Below are positions 22,544 to 33,717 of a stretch of DNA of 64,000 bases, in pieces. Numbering within the stretch: the stretch's first letter is position 1; every line of letters starts with the position of its first letter. Source of the stretch: Pseudovirgaria hyperparasitica (taxonomy: Eukaryota > Ascomycota > Dothideomycetes > Acrospermales > Acrospermaceae); NCBI RefSeq assembly GCF_010093815.1, contig NW_022985551.1, positions 1,165,311-1,229,310 of the forward strand, in the 5' to 3' direction. The notes under the pieces are model-generated. The model was not told the DNA's origin. It did no database searches and saw only the letters and a program-made list of their open reading frames with translations. Position numbers and translations under genes: made by a program.

Positions 22544-23250
22544 GATGAGAGAATGACAACGCACGCGAGCGCAGTGTATGAAAATGAACGACACGAGTCT
22601 GATGCAGTCCGCTCCCCTACAGCCTCATCCTGAGGCGGCCGCCTGCAGTCTTTTACATGATAAGGTGATTAGTTACCAAGTCCCTACACGTGCCTGAGAT
22701 GGTAAGGCTTTTGTCTAAATTAGAGTATGAGGTTGCATGAATTGGGGGCGTTTTGGGTCGCTGTGGCCCCAAAAGCATATGATAGGATTCTGTGGCTGCT
22801 CAAGGGGCTGTAAGTGGCCAGTGGTGAGCGGGCTGAGCCGTTGCGGCCCCTAAAACGAATGTTAGCGACCTCAGCTGATGGGGGCTAGCAGTGAAATCCA
22901 TCCTATCCTGCCGTCCAACAACCCCTACAATCCCTCCAATGTCCCACGACATGCTTTCTAGCCTCATGCTGAAGCACATTAGCAACGCCGTTCTGATTAG
23001 CGAGCGGACGTGTAGTGTGCTGTCCTGAGGCCGACACGACAACGATCATAAGCTTAACCCGCAGCTGTCTCTCCCATGTGTAATCACCACATTTCAGCCT
23101 CATCTGGGCATCCGAGAGTGAGACGTCGGACTTCTGTTCACTAGCTTCGTACCTGTCTCACAAGCGATCTTCTCCTCAGGCTGTGTACGGATAAATTCTT
23201 GGTAGTAATTACATCAGCTGCGTGCAATCATACCTCATCCGAATCTAGGC
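22544..23250. promoter_or_regulatory. Divergent intergenic region, S41 protease / STAND ATPase
   Basis: About 0.7 kb between divergent genes. No gene seen; 60-90 codon frames at 22800-23103 on the - strand lack features. The text around 22730-22870 contains repeated GGGGC/GGCCCC words (TTGGGGGCG, GTGGCCCC, GCGGCCCC), which may be regulatory or chance. Confidence 0.4.
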
Positions 23251-25076
23251 ATGGCGACTCAAAGCCAGGTATATGTCGGCCATGCAGCAATAGCTGCTAC
23301 ACACCAACTCCCGCTAGATACTTACCTTGGCCTTTTCGACAATATATTTAATTCTGAGGACTTTATACATTGGCGTTCAGACGGTAGGTCATGGCAGCTT
23401 CATTATATCGGTGGTCCCGGTTCAGGAAAGGTATGCTACACCATTGCCAACCTCGAGACCAGAACTTCGGGATGTCGGCTCACGATTTCGTGGTTAGACG
23501 ACACTGTCTGCAATCGCTGCACAGTACCTTCGTGATATGAATGGTTCAAGAAATGTCGGTGTTGCCACAATCTTTATCCAAAAGGATGTGGCTTTCCGAG
23601 ACCAGACTTTCATACAAGCATTTCTGGAGAGCTTATACCACCAGTTATCGTATGAGCGCGACGATGGCGGACTAGCTACAGGCGCCTTTCTCTCGTACAA
23701 ACAGGCACTGGACGTCAAGCCCGCGAGATCAATGGCCCACCGACTTAAGTTGCTCCGTAAGGCTGTTTATCCGCTCATCATGAGCCTCCAGAGAGCTTTT
23801 CTGGTCGTAGACGGAATCGACCGCTGCCACCAGTCAGTGACTGATCAGCTGGAAGCCGAGCTTTCGCGGCTTCAGCATTACGGACTCTCCATAATGACCA
23901 CTTCCCGGTTTCCACAATACAGATCTGGCCAAGCCATGTACTGCGATGCTCCTGATCATGATTTACACAGCCCGCCAGATGTACCCGTAACAGTCTTCTG
24001 GGGTTGCAAATGGTGTTGGGCCTCGTCCAAATACACGATTTGCCAGCAGTGCAAAGAGAACGGTGACCTGTGTAATAATTGGTGAGCACCTCTTCTCTCC
24101 GCACCATGTTCCACTAATATGAGATAGTCTCGACGGCGGTCTCTTGTTCGAACCATCTGAGCGTCTAGAAATTGACTTCGCTGTCTCAGACCGCTCGATG
24201 AGATCATTTGTCTCGTGGGACCTGGAAAGAGAGCATGGTGACATCAACTTGAAGTCTGCCAACGATCGGAAACCACCTCTTTCCGCACTGGGAAGATCTC
24301 TGCGCGACAAGCCAAACGCAACGGAAGAGCTTATCGAGAAGATTGTGGAAAGAGCCTCGGGAAACATCACGATAGCCAAGCTGGATCTGGACTCGTTGGC
24401 AAATGTGCAGTCGGTAGAAGCAGCTATATCGAGCTTTGCTGGCGATCGACTTTCCAACAATATTCTTGCACTGTTTGACGACGTGTTGGAGCGAATCAAG
24501 CATTTGACTGAACACGAGCGACACATCACCCTAGCGTCTATCTTGTCAGCCGTGCATGAAGATCATGGTGCACGATTTCAAGACATCGAAAAGTGGATCC
24601 GAGAGTCAAGATTAGAATCTGATGCACAAGGGCATGCTCGCCTGACAGTCGAGGAAATCCTTCGAGCTGCTCGCGGATTTCTTGGACTGAGCAACTGCAA
24701 AGACCAGCTGATCTACCCGTATCATGAGATGCTCAAATTGTATGCAGACGAGCACTATGACGAGGCTCTGTTTTGGGAACATGCACACATGCGATTTGGT
24801 AGGATGAAAAGGTCGGAAACAGTTGACCCGAGTGCACCAGGACGCTTTGGTTCCAATGCTCCTCGACAGATGAAAGCATGGGGAGGCTCACGTGGAGCTA
24901 TACGCGGTGCGTTGAAGTCTGGTGACGCGAATATTCCTGCTTGGAGTGCTGAAAGGACGGTGGCATGGCAAGAAGGAGTGCGGAATGCTTTGGTTCAGGA
25001 CCTTCAGGTCAAGAGAAGACCCCAGGGCGTACCAAAAGACATACGCAACTTACGAAGACAGCCGACGATGTGGTAA
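23251..25076 (+). CDS. STAND P-loop ATPase, NACHT-like, with cysteine-rich insert
   Basis: An NLR-type signalling ATPase of the kind used in fungal allorecognition and immunity. Exons are 23251-23430, 23498-24081 and 24128-25076, 570 residues. Intron 1 (GTATGC..GGTTAG, phase 0) splits the Walker A motif just after GGPGSGK, restoring GKTTLSAIAAQYL; intron 2 is GTGAGC..GATAG. Walker B is FLVVDGIDR (about 161-169), followed by a sensor-like LSIMTTSR. Next is a cysteine cluster: Cys 209, then three CxxC pairs at about 230/233, 242/245 and 252/255, like a ZZ-type zinc finger. A helical winged-helix-like region follows (DNILALFDDVLERI to YPYHEMLKLY; Asp-Asn here read as SNNILALFDD). There is no clear N-terminal effector and no ankyrin, WD or TPR repeats after it, so it is short for the class. 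It lies 0.7 kb upstream of a HET gene on the same strand. Confidence 0.85.
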
Positions 25077-25798
25077 CACAAACTGCATCTTTCCGCTTCA
25101 CCGTGTATTCAATGAGAAAGATATCAGTAGATTGTAGAATATAAATGATATACTGGCATTTTGATGTGATTGAGGATGAAGTCGAAGGTGCATGTAGGAT
25201 ATGTAGTCTGCCGTATTCAACTAAAAAGAGCTAGCGTATGGCTTCCACCAACCTTGGAACCGCGTGAAAGGACAATAAGAATGCAACTGATGCCTCAGTC
25301 CTGTTATTGAACCACTACGCCAACATGATGACAAAGTACTGTCAGAATCACCACAAAATTGAAGAGTATTGGGCCTTGCAAGGGATCTGAACAGCATGGA
25401 TACCCATAAACATTTCAGCCGTGCTTGCGCAGCATTTCGGCCCCCAAGCCTGACAGCTTCAAAACTGTGATCTCAGTTCATGGTCACAACTCTACTCGAT
25501 ACTACTGTTATACAGATACAGACTTATTGACTTTGCTTTTCGAATATCCGCTCTCTAGCTCTAGCTGTGACTCTCTTCACCGGGCTGGACCGTCAACCCT
25601 TTAAAACCCTTCTCTTTTTCTCAGCTTGCAACACTTCCTATACGAGCTTGACTATTCGCTGCTGTCAATTTCGCTCTCAGTAAGAGTTTCGATGTAAAGC
25701 CTGGATCACGTCTATTTAAGATTTGCGGTCCTTCATGATATTGTATCACACTCTGTAACCGTCCACGACTCACTCACGAAGGTTCATTACGCTTCGAT
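25077..25798. promoter_or_regulatory. Intergenic region upstream of HET gene with leader motifs
   Basis: No gene seen. The right half carries a pyrimidine-rich leader. ACTCTACTCGATAC at 25489-25502, CAGACTTATTGACT at 25519-25532 and CCGTCAA at 25590-25596 match, in the same order, motifs upstream of the nuclease-like gene at 2608-2621, 2657-2670 and 2743-2749. Confidence 0.45.
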
Positions 25799-28391
25799 AT
25801 GCACAACATCGCCGCATCTCAGGCGTCACCTTCTGGTGTGGGCATCTGCACTTTCTGCCAACAAAACATTATTGACTCAAACAAGCTCTGGGACTACCAT
25901 CATGCAGATGTCCACTCGGTATGCTCTTCAAGTGCAGAAGGCTGTATATTCTGCGACCAGTTATATGGTGATTATGCAACAAAGCAGCTTGCCTTTCGTC
26001 ACGCAGACTTGAAGGACTGGCCACTCTATAGATGGAGCATTCGTAGACCTGGTATGGTCAGGGAAAGTCTCGAGAATCTTGTTCTCACGTTCCGTCCTAC
26101 CAATGATCCTGTCATAAAAGATACCAGTTTAAGCAGTGAAGCCAATTCATTACAAGAGGAGTCGTTCCTCTTCTTTAGAGGTTAGATCCATTATAATGAC
26201 ATACCGAGCGCTACTAAAGAAAGAAGCCCTTTGCTAACGTGTTCACAGACACGCCTCTGGACACTTCTGACAGGAGACTAGTAGACCGTACAGACTCTGA
26301 GCAGTCGTGGACCCAAGCTAATGACTGGCTCAAGGATTGCATTGCAAACCATCCGAAATGCCGTCAACTCAAGGATACCGACACGTTTATGCCAACGCGA
26401 CTTCTTCGGATTGACTGCCCAGAGCGGTCAAACATCAAGCTAGTCAAGACGGCTAAACACAAAATCAAAGAGCCATATGCGACACTGTCCCATTGCTGGG
26501 GCCTGAAGTCATTCATCAACCTCACTCCGCAGAACAAGAAATGGTTGATTGAGACTGGCGTAAGCTGGGATCGGTTACCACTCAATTTCAAACATGCAAT
26601 TCAGGTTGCGAGGAAGTTGGGACTTCGATACATATGGATAGACTCGCTTTGCATCAAACAAGGACATAAAGGCGACTTCGGTCACGAGGCAAATCTGATG
26701 CACAAAGTGTACCGCGGCTCGTCGTGCAACATTGCGGCGACAGACTCCTCTGATTCGCGCGGTGGACTGTTCCGCGAAAGGAATGTCCGGGATATCGTTC
26801 CTACTATATGCCAGGCTACAGTCCACAGTGTGTCTTTTGGAGACAAGGCATGGCGTGTGATATCAAAACGTTACTGGGAGACCCAATTGCTTGACAAGAC
26901 CTTATACAGCCGAGCATGGGTGTTTCAAGGTATGTAGAGGTCACATGGTCAAACAATGTCCTCACAGCCCTGAATCTAAGCACATGTCTCATAGAACGCA
27001 TGCTTGCGCCGCGAATCCTACACTATTCTAGCGATCAGATCCTGTGGGACTGTGCAACTGTCAGTGCCTGCGAGGCATTCCCAATAGGTATCCCAAAGTT
27101 CATCGACACGACGGCCAAGATCGACCGACATTGGAGAATGCGACTCCGAAACAACAGATCACTCAAATATCGTCCTCTGTCGGGTGAAGAGGACGGCTCG
27201 ATGGAGATATTCTGGAAATCGGCTGTAGAGAACTACTCCCGATGCGATCTCACCCACGGCAAGGACAAGCTAAAAGCCATCTGGGGCATAGCAAAACTCG
27301 TTCGTGACGCAATCGGAGGTCAGAACTTTATAGCTGGCCTATGGTCCTACAGACTCGAAGAGCAGCTTGCGTGGAATGTGATTAGCCATGAGCAGGGCAC
27401 TGGACGGCCAACTGAACGTCCATTTCCCCATCGTCAGCCGAGCTGGTCTTGGGCATCTATGGATGCGATTATCGAAGTGCAGACACGGTTTGGCCCTGAA
27501 CGAACCTTTGTCGTTACTGATCATCTTGATCGTAACATCAATACTCTATTTGAGCACACAGCAACGCTTGAGAGATATCACAAGACACATGAAAAAGACG
27601 AACACACTTGGAAATTGGAGCTTGAAAGAATGGGCAAGAGTCTCGCGGAGATAACGAGGATGTCTGGCAAGGAACGCAGAAACTCTCAACCACGGGACAT
27701 CGACGCCCATCGGCAACAGCCCGAAGAAGAAGACAAAATGCCTGAGTTGACGCCGTTTGGCCCTGGAAAAACCTCTTTCGTTACTGAGGAAGAAGATCGT
27801 AACGATAACACTCTACTCGAGCATAGTACAACACTTGGAAGAGTTCATAAGACACACGAGAAAGACCAGCACAACTGGAAATTAGAGCTTGAAAGAATAG
27901 ACGAGAGCCCGGTAGAAACAGCGAGCATGTCCAGTAAGGAAGATATCAACTCTCAACCATCGGACATTGACGCCCATCGGCAACACCTCGAAGACGAGGA
28001 CATAATGCCTGAACTGACGCCATTGAATTGGAGTATACCGATCAAATGCAACATTGGTGAAGCTCAGGTGGTGAAGTCTGACGAGAGCTGGAAATGGACG
28101 TTTGGATTCCACAGCTCGTTCCTGGTGTATCCGGATGTAGATCCAGGGGCAAAGTCGTTCAAATGCCTGTTTGCTACACTTGCGTACAGCGACGACGAGG
28201 ATTCGTATTCAGGATTGGGTATACTCCTAAATGCAGTCAAGGACACCAAGGACCGCTACTACCGATGCGGATCATTTCGGTTCGAGGCTGTGGACGAGAT
28301 ATCATTCAACACGATGCGAGAGCGGTATATCGGGGTCACGGAAGAGGATGGGTCCTTGAGCGAGGAAATGCATAAGATATGGTTAGATTGA
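25799..28391 (+). CDS. HET-domain (heterokaryon incompatibility) protein with internal tandem duplication
   Basis: HET-domain proteins trigger incompatibility-type cell death in fungi; their TIR-like domain is the effector. Exons are 25799-26180, 26249-26929 and 26995-28391 (introns GTTAGA..CACAG and GTATGT..CATAG, both phase 1), 819 residues. The N-terminus has a CTFCQ..CIFCDQL Cys pattern common to this group. The HET domain spans about residues 200-360: EPYATLSHCWG, LGLRYIWIDSLCIKQ and, across intron 2, SRAWVFQERMLAPRI. QPSWSWASMD follows, as usual C-terminal to HET. Residues ~520-608 and ~609-697 are an 89-residue direct repeat, then a C-terminal domain ends in HKIWLD. The frame is open throughout. 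It sits in tandem with the STAND ATPase, suggesting a sensor/effector pair; that link is inference. Confidence 0.88.
27489..28022 (+). repeat. 267-bp in-frame tandem duplication in the HET gene
   Basis: Two adjacent units of exactly 267 bp (89 codons), 27489-27755 and 27756-28022, align without gaps. By hand count 58 of 89 residues are identical. The best kept parts are HKTHEKD, WKLELER, NSQP, IDAHRQ and MPELTP; the units diverge most between these. Both start with FGP and end with ELTP. Charged and heptad-like composition suggests helices. Confidence 0.92.
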
Positions 28392-30381
28392 GGTGACGAA
28401 CGACTGATGCCTTTTGTTTCGACAGGACCAGCAATGTTGCACAATGTTGAAACAGCAGATCTCCAGTGTCATGACAGTTTTTCGGCCGACGAAGGATGGT
28501 ATTAATAGCGCACTCGCGTTCAACGTGCCCAGTGCCCACACAAGTCTGTTTCAGTGGCAAGAGAAAGGTGGAGGTGTGGATATATGGTAGAGGAGTCAAG
28601 AGTGCCTCGTCGCGAAATCAGGCGGCAAATTTGGCAGCCTGAGGTGCCGGGGCGGGCCGAGGAAAGTGCGACCAGTTGCCCTTGACTGCCCTTGATTATT
28701 GCGCCCATGTTCCCTGCCAAAACTCCCTGCGCGGCACCAACAAGCACGAGTTTTTCTCTTCTTAAGCTTTCTGCACTGCGACATCACCGTGATCTCACTG
28801 GTCCGATTGATGGGAAATTCTTTGCACCCCAACCCCCAGTCCGATTATCATCATGACTCGTGTCTTCCTTTTCTTCTTCGCTCGTTCGGTCGGCCAGACA
28901 CGTCTGTTTTCAGTTTGGCAGTAAAAGTGTCCCTTGGATTGCGCACTTATATGACATGAAAAAGTTGACGGAAGAAGCGGTTTGTCGACACGTCCAGTTG
29001 CCTCCATCCAGGTGTGACATGCAAGACATTGCTGCATATCGGATCAGGGTGATAATGCACAGAATGATACGCAGGGGCGGCGAGCACAGCAGTAAAAGGT
29101 GGAGATAGAGGGTGGAGTCTTCTTCGCTCTTCGTCCTCCTGTTGCTCCGTCCAGCTGCTGCATGCACTCTGCACCGAATCATCCCCCCTGTTGAGTGGGC
29201 CTGCGCAGGGTGCGATTAGGGGTAGTTTTTGATATATGCGAAAGGGCTGTTTAATACGTGAACGTGATAGCTGTATTTTTTAGAAACACCGGCATGCAGG
29301 GTCTACCACATCTCCGATTGGCTAGAAAGTCAGGTCGGCATGACTATCTAGATATCGGACACATCACATCCACGATGATTACAGAAGATGTCCGATCAGC
29401 CCTATTTAACGGTGACGGTTCACGGGCGACTGCGACCCCACCAGGTCGACGGTTAAAGTACAGTAGTAAAAACTGTGAGTGGTAAAGGGAACGTCGGACA
29501 CAGTCTTTGCTTACAACCGTCCCGTTCTGCTGGGCTGAGACTATCACTCCGACTCTTCTCTCACTCACTCTCTAGCCCTACCTTTCCTCAACCAGCAAAT
29601 AGACCAGGTCGCTCAATAAATTCCCTTACCTCTGACCTGCTTTGTCCGGCTACCACTCACTGCAAGCAAGGTCGACGATCCATGCCATATTGTGCATTTG
29701 TCAACCGTTGTCATCATCCTCGTCGCATATTTTGTCGTCGTTACGGCCGTTTGGCTTGTCACTGACTCCGTCACGGACCTTGTGTGTCAATCAACGGAAT
29801 AGCTATGTACGTACAAACCGCGAAAAGCACCCCTTGGGCCGCCGAGGTTGGGTCGTGAAACGAATCACTGGCCACAGTGTATCTATCCCCTTCCTTCATC
29901 GCATGCGGTCCTGTGTTACTGGTCCTGGTTCTGTGCCCTGTGTTGCGTGTTCTGGGTGGTAGTGTGTTGTTATTAGTTGATTACACTTGCAACCGCGGTA
30001 CCACTAGGTAGAGACTGTGCATTATTAATAATACTCCTGGACCTCAAACCTAACCTACAACCCTTTGCCGTCACAAAATACTAATTAACCGGCATTGGCT
30101 ATCTATTCCGCTGGCGTCTCCGCTACAAATCTTAACCCAATCTGCTACCTGCCCACTCCACTCCTCCATTCCTCTTCTCCACCTTTTCTTTCGTCTCCCA
30201 AGCCTCCGAGCGCTGTACAAAACTACTCATCTACTCGTCGTCGCCGTGCCTGTCGCTCGCATTGCTTTTCCGTCGCTCTCTATCTCTAAGAACACACGAG
30301 ATTGTGTAGAGCCGGTATTGGTATTATCGGCTATACCAAGCTTTGCGCCACACCTGCACGTTCATGCTATCCCTAGGAAAG
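28392..30381. other. Long intergenic region and leader of the MFS gene
   Basis: Nearly 2 kb without a supportable gene, the longest such gap together with 51.96-53.94 kb. Short frames overlap on both strands. About 30100-30300 is strongly pyrimidine rich (CT/CCT runs), fitting a long 5' leader for the transporter. Several ATGs occur in the leader, so upstream ORFs are possible. A non-coding RNA cannot be excluded. Confidence 0.45.
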
Positions 30382-31893
30382 ATGTCGCGAAACGATAACC
30401 GGTCCTTTGACGAGAGCGCTGCAACCCAGCTGAGCAACTACTCGGATAAGGACAAGGACGACGAGAGATCTGATTCTACAACTTATATCCCAGGTACAGA
30501 ACCCATCGCTACTCCAGGCGATAAATCAGATGTTATTGGAGAGCCTGCAAATAAAGTCGTCAGTGCAAATGACGTCAGCTTGGTTCCCGATGGTGGTTTG
30601 CGAGCCTGGCTGCAAGTTCTAGGCGGCTTCTTCTTGTTCTTCAACTCCTGGTATGGATTTTGATGCATTATAAAATGTCATGGCAGACGTTTTGCTGACG
30701 CGATACAGGGGAATTGTCAATACTTTTGGTGTCTTCCAGACATACTACGAAACGGAACTTCTAAGCACAACCTCTGCATCGTCCATCTCATGGATTGGTT
30801 CCCTTCAGGCTTTCCTCTTGATGTTTATAGGGGCAATGACTGGCCCTGTATACGATGCTGGCTATTTCCGTGCGTTGATAATCAGCGGTGCTCTCCTGAC
30901 CTCTTTCGGCATGATGATGGTCAGTCTATGCCATGAGTTCTGGCAAGTGCTCCTTGCACAGGGTTTTGTTGTTGGTGCTGGATGTGGAATGCTTTTTGTC
31001 CCAAGTGTTGCCATTCTCTCCACTTATTTCTCCAGACATCTTGCATTGGCCATGGGTCTTGCCGCTTCTGGAAGCAGTCTAGGGTATGTCCATCCATCAT
31101 ATTGCTTTTTGCCTTCGACACGTCTGACATGGATATAACCAGTGGTGTCATCTATCCCATCATGTTCCACAAACTACAGCCCATGATCGGCTTCGGCTGG
31201 ACCACGCGCGTGCTCGGCTTCATGATGTTCGGCACCCTCCTAATCTCCATCGCCGTCATGAAAGTCCGCGTCTTGCCCCAACGGAAGCGCAAAGTGCTCG
31301 ATCTGGCCGCCTTCAAGTACGCTCCTTACAGCATCTTCATTGCGGGCTCTTTCCTCAGCTTCGTCGGCCTCTACACGCCCTTCTTCTACGTGCAGCTCTA
31401 CGACATCAGCAAGAACATCACCGCCGCCTCGCTCGTCTTCTACCTCCTCCCCATCCTCAACGCCGCCAGCATCTTCGGCCGTATCATCCCCAACTTCTTC
31501 GCCGACAAGATTGGGCCGTTCAATGTATTCATTCCGTGTGGTTTTATTGCCGGCCTGCTTTGTGTCTGCCTCATTCCAATCAATTCAACCGGCTCGCTCG
31601 TCGTCTTCTGTCTCCTCTACGGCTTCTTCAGCGGCACCTTTGTCTCCCTCCCGCCCGCCGTGCTTGTCGGACTGTGCAAGAATCGCGCCATGATCGGGAC
31701 GCACATGGGCATGGCATTTGCATGCACATCCATCGGTCTGCTCATAGGCACGCCAATCGCGGGCGCGATAAACGATGCTTCCGGGTTCAACGCTATTTGG
31801 ATATTTGGTGGCGTTTTGACCATGGGCGGATCACTGATCTTACTGCTCGCTCGTTTGCTCAAGACAAATTGGGCCATCGTTGTTCGGTGTTAG
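30382..31893 (+). CDS. MFS transporter, monocarboxylate-transporter-like (MCT/Mch) family
   Basis: A 12-TM plasma membrane transporter of the fungal MCT-like group, which includes riboflavin and monocarboxylate-type carriers; substrate not predictable. Exons are 30382-30650, 30709-31083 and 31143-31893 (GTATGG..TACAG and GTATGT..ACCAG, both phase 2), 464 residues. Start ATG 30382 (MSRNDN) has A at -3; an in-frame ATG at 30364 would add six residues. After an acidic cytosolic N-terminus comes the family motif VPDGGLRAWLQVLGGFF at TM1, then GIVNTFGVFQTYY across intron 1. LAQGFVVGAGCGMLFVPS and the DKIGPFNVFIPCGF loop are also typical. A central hydrophilic loop (KVRVLPQRKRK) separates the two six-helix halves. 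The start of exon 3 uses far more C-ending codons than exons 1 and 2. Confidence 0.9.
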
Positions 31894-32215
31894 CAGGCGG
31901 CTCTTTGCGAAAAATTCGCTTGGGTAAGACTTTGGGATGACGGCGTTTTTTTTCTTTTCTTTTGATTGGCATTTCTGGCGGCTGCATTGTAACATCACAC
32001 AACGATGCATAGCGTTCTTGTTATCACACCCAGAGTAATTGATCACACACTCAATGACCCTCCTTGGACTACTTCCAGCCATATATACAAAAACTATAAA
32101 CGATGAATCTCTACTATGCTTGTGTTACCCGACCTTCCGTCCGTCCAGTATAGATGAAGATGCCAAAGATTTGATAAGCCACAGACATGGTGATAAAAAG
32201 CAAAAAGAAGGTGGT
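31894..32215. other. Intergenic region, MFS gene to tRNA-Ala
   Basis: About 320 bp, no protein gene. It holds the 3' end of the MFS transcript (T-rich run near 31945-31965) and, next to the tRNA, its terminator. Confidence 0.5.
32195..32206 (-). terminator. Pol III terminator of tRNA-Ala
   Basis: On the - strand two T5 runs follow the tRNA 3' end at a distance of about 10 and 17 nt (A5 runs at 32202-32206 and 32195-32199 on the + strand), as expected for RNA polymerase III termination. Confidence 0.75.
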
Positions 32216-32286
32216 GGAGACTGTGGGAATCGAACCCACGATCTTCCGCATGCAAAGCGGACGCTTTACCCCTAAGCCAAATCCCC
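32216..32286 (-). tRNA. tRNA-Ala (anticodon UGC)
   Basis: A 71-nt cloverleaf without intron. Acceptor stem GGGGATT pairs with AGTCTCC. The 4-bp D stem is GCTT/AAGC. The anticodon stem TCCGC/GCGGA holds the loop TTTGCAT, giving anticodon TGC. The variable loop is 5 nt and the T arm is GTGGG-TTCGATT-CCCAC. The acceptor stem contains G3:U70, the identity pair for alanyl-tRNA synthetase, which confirms Ala. CCA is not encoded, as usual in eukaryotes. Confidence 0.97.
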
Positions 32287-32466
32287 ATCAGAACATGCTG
32301 AGTCGGCGGGTAAGTGTATTATTAAAGACTGCTCAACGCAGCATCATTGCGTCTAGAACTTCCTGCGCAGTTTCAGGTGTGCCGACCGACCCACTTCGTC
32401 CACTCCACCCGCCAGAACGCGCCACAAACCTCACTCGATGGAGACACGCGACGCCCACGCCGAAAG

Positions 32467-33717
32467 ATGAGGCCGACCTCTCAATTGACATGGCAGCTAT
32501 ATGTGCTTGCAGCGGTGTGTCTGCTTGCTGGCTGCGCACGCGCGAGTCAGGGCGATCGATTGCCTGAGTTTCGGGAGTGCGTTGAGGTATGTACGTCCCT
32601 AGAGAGGAACGGGTGCATCATCGTCATTATCATCATCATCAGCAGCGGCAGCGCTTACGGACCGGTATGTCTGATAGTAGAGGCTAACAGGCTTGCAGAT
32701 ATGTAAACAGACAAACTGTGTTGAAGGCGGACCGGTGATTCGTATGTCTCCCTCCTCTCTACCATCCTCATCCCACCACCGAAACCACATCTAACATGAG
32801 CACACAAACACACAGCCCTCCACCGCCGCATCCTCCTCTGGACATGCCCCTCCGAATGCGACTACACCTGCCAACACATCATCACCACAGCCCGCCTCGC
32901 GCGCGACCCGCCCTACCTCTCCCCCGTCCTCCAATTCCACGGCAAATGGCCCTTCCACCGCTTCCTCGGCATGCAAGAGCCCTTCTCCGTCCTCTTCTCG
33001 CTCTTCAACTACCTCGCGCACGCGGCCGGCATCGCGAAGCTCAAGGCCACCATCCCCCCTTCCTATACGCTGCGCCGGTACTACGTCATGTTCGGATACG
33101 TCGGGCTGGCGAGCTGGGTGTTTAGCATGGTGTTCCACACGCGCGACTCGGGCGTGACGGAGAAGCTGGACTACTTCGCGGCGGGCGCGAATGTGCTGTT
33201 TCAGTGCTATTATACGCCGATTCGGATCTTTAGGCTGGATGTGCCGACGCCGCGGCGGCAGACGCTGCTGCGGGTGTGGACGCTGCTGTGTGCGGTGCTG
33301 TATGTGGCGCATGTGTCGTATCTGAGTCTGTGGCGCTGGGATTATACGTATAATATGGCGGCGAACGTGGCGGTGGGGATTGTGGGCAATTTGATGTGGA
33401 GCTGGTTTGCCGTGTCGCGCTATCGGGCCACGGGCAAAGGGTGGACGGTGTGGCCGGGTTTGATTGTGGCGTGGATCATACTGGCGATGAGTCTGGAGTT
33501 GTTTGATTTTGCGCCGTGGGGGGGCATGCTGGATGCGCATAGTCTGTGGCATTTGGGCACGGTTGGGCCGACGATTTGGTGGTACAAGTGAGTGGCTTTC
33601 GAGACGAGTGCATCAGAGGATGCATGTTTGTCTGTGTGTATGTGTGCTAATATTGTGGACAGCTTCTTGGTCAAGGATGCGCAGGAGGACCTGCAGCAGA
33701 ATAGGTTGAAGGCTTGA
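32467..33717 (+). CDS. PER1: GPI-anchor lipid remodelling protein Per1 (PGAP3 family)
   Basis: An ER membrane hydrolase that removes the sn-2 acyl chain of GPI anchors. Four exons: 32467-32586, 32699-32741 (43 nt), 32816-33587 and 33663-33717, giving 329 residues. All joins keep phase (GTATGT..TGCAG, GTATGT..CACAG, GTGAGT..GACAG). It has a signal peptide (QLYVLAAVCLLAGCARASQGD), then a luminal Cys-rich part (FRECVEICKQTNC, WTCPSECDYTCQ). HGKWPFHRFLGMQEP starts the membrane domain with about seven TM helices. CREST-superfamily residues are present: S..VFHTRD and DAHSLWH. Exon 3 is very GC-rich with G/C-ending codons, which creates a 253-codon antisense frame that I treat as an artefact. Confidence 0.95.

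Noticed and set aside
32611-32652. ATC/AGC trinucleotide-like run
   Set aside because: Short, imperfect simple sequence within PER1 intron 1; no further meaning seen.
32791-33552. 253-codon open frame on the - strand
   Set aside because: It is exactly antisense to PER1 exon 3, has extreme Arg/His/Pro composition, and is explained by the G/C-ending codons of PER1.
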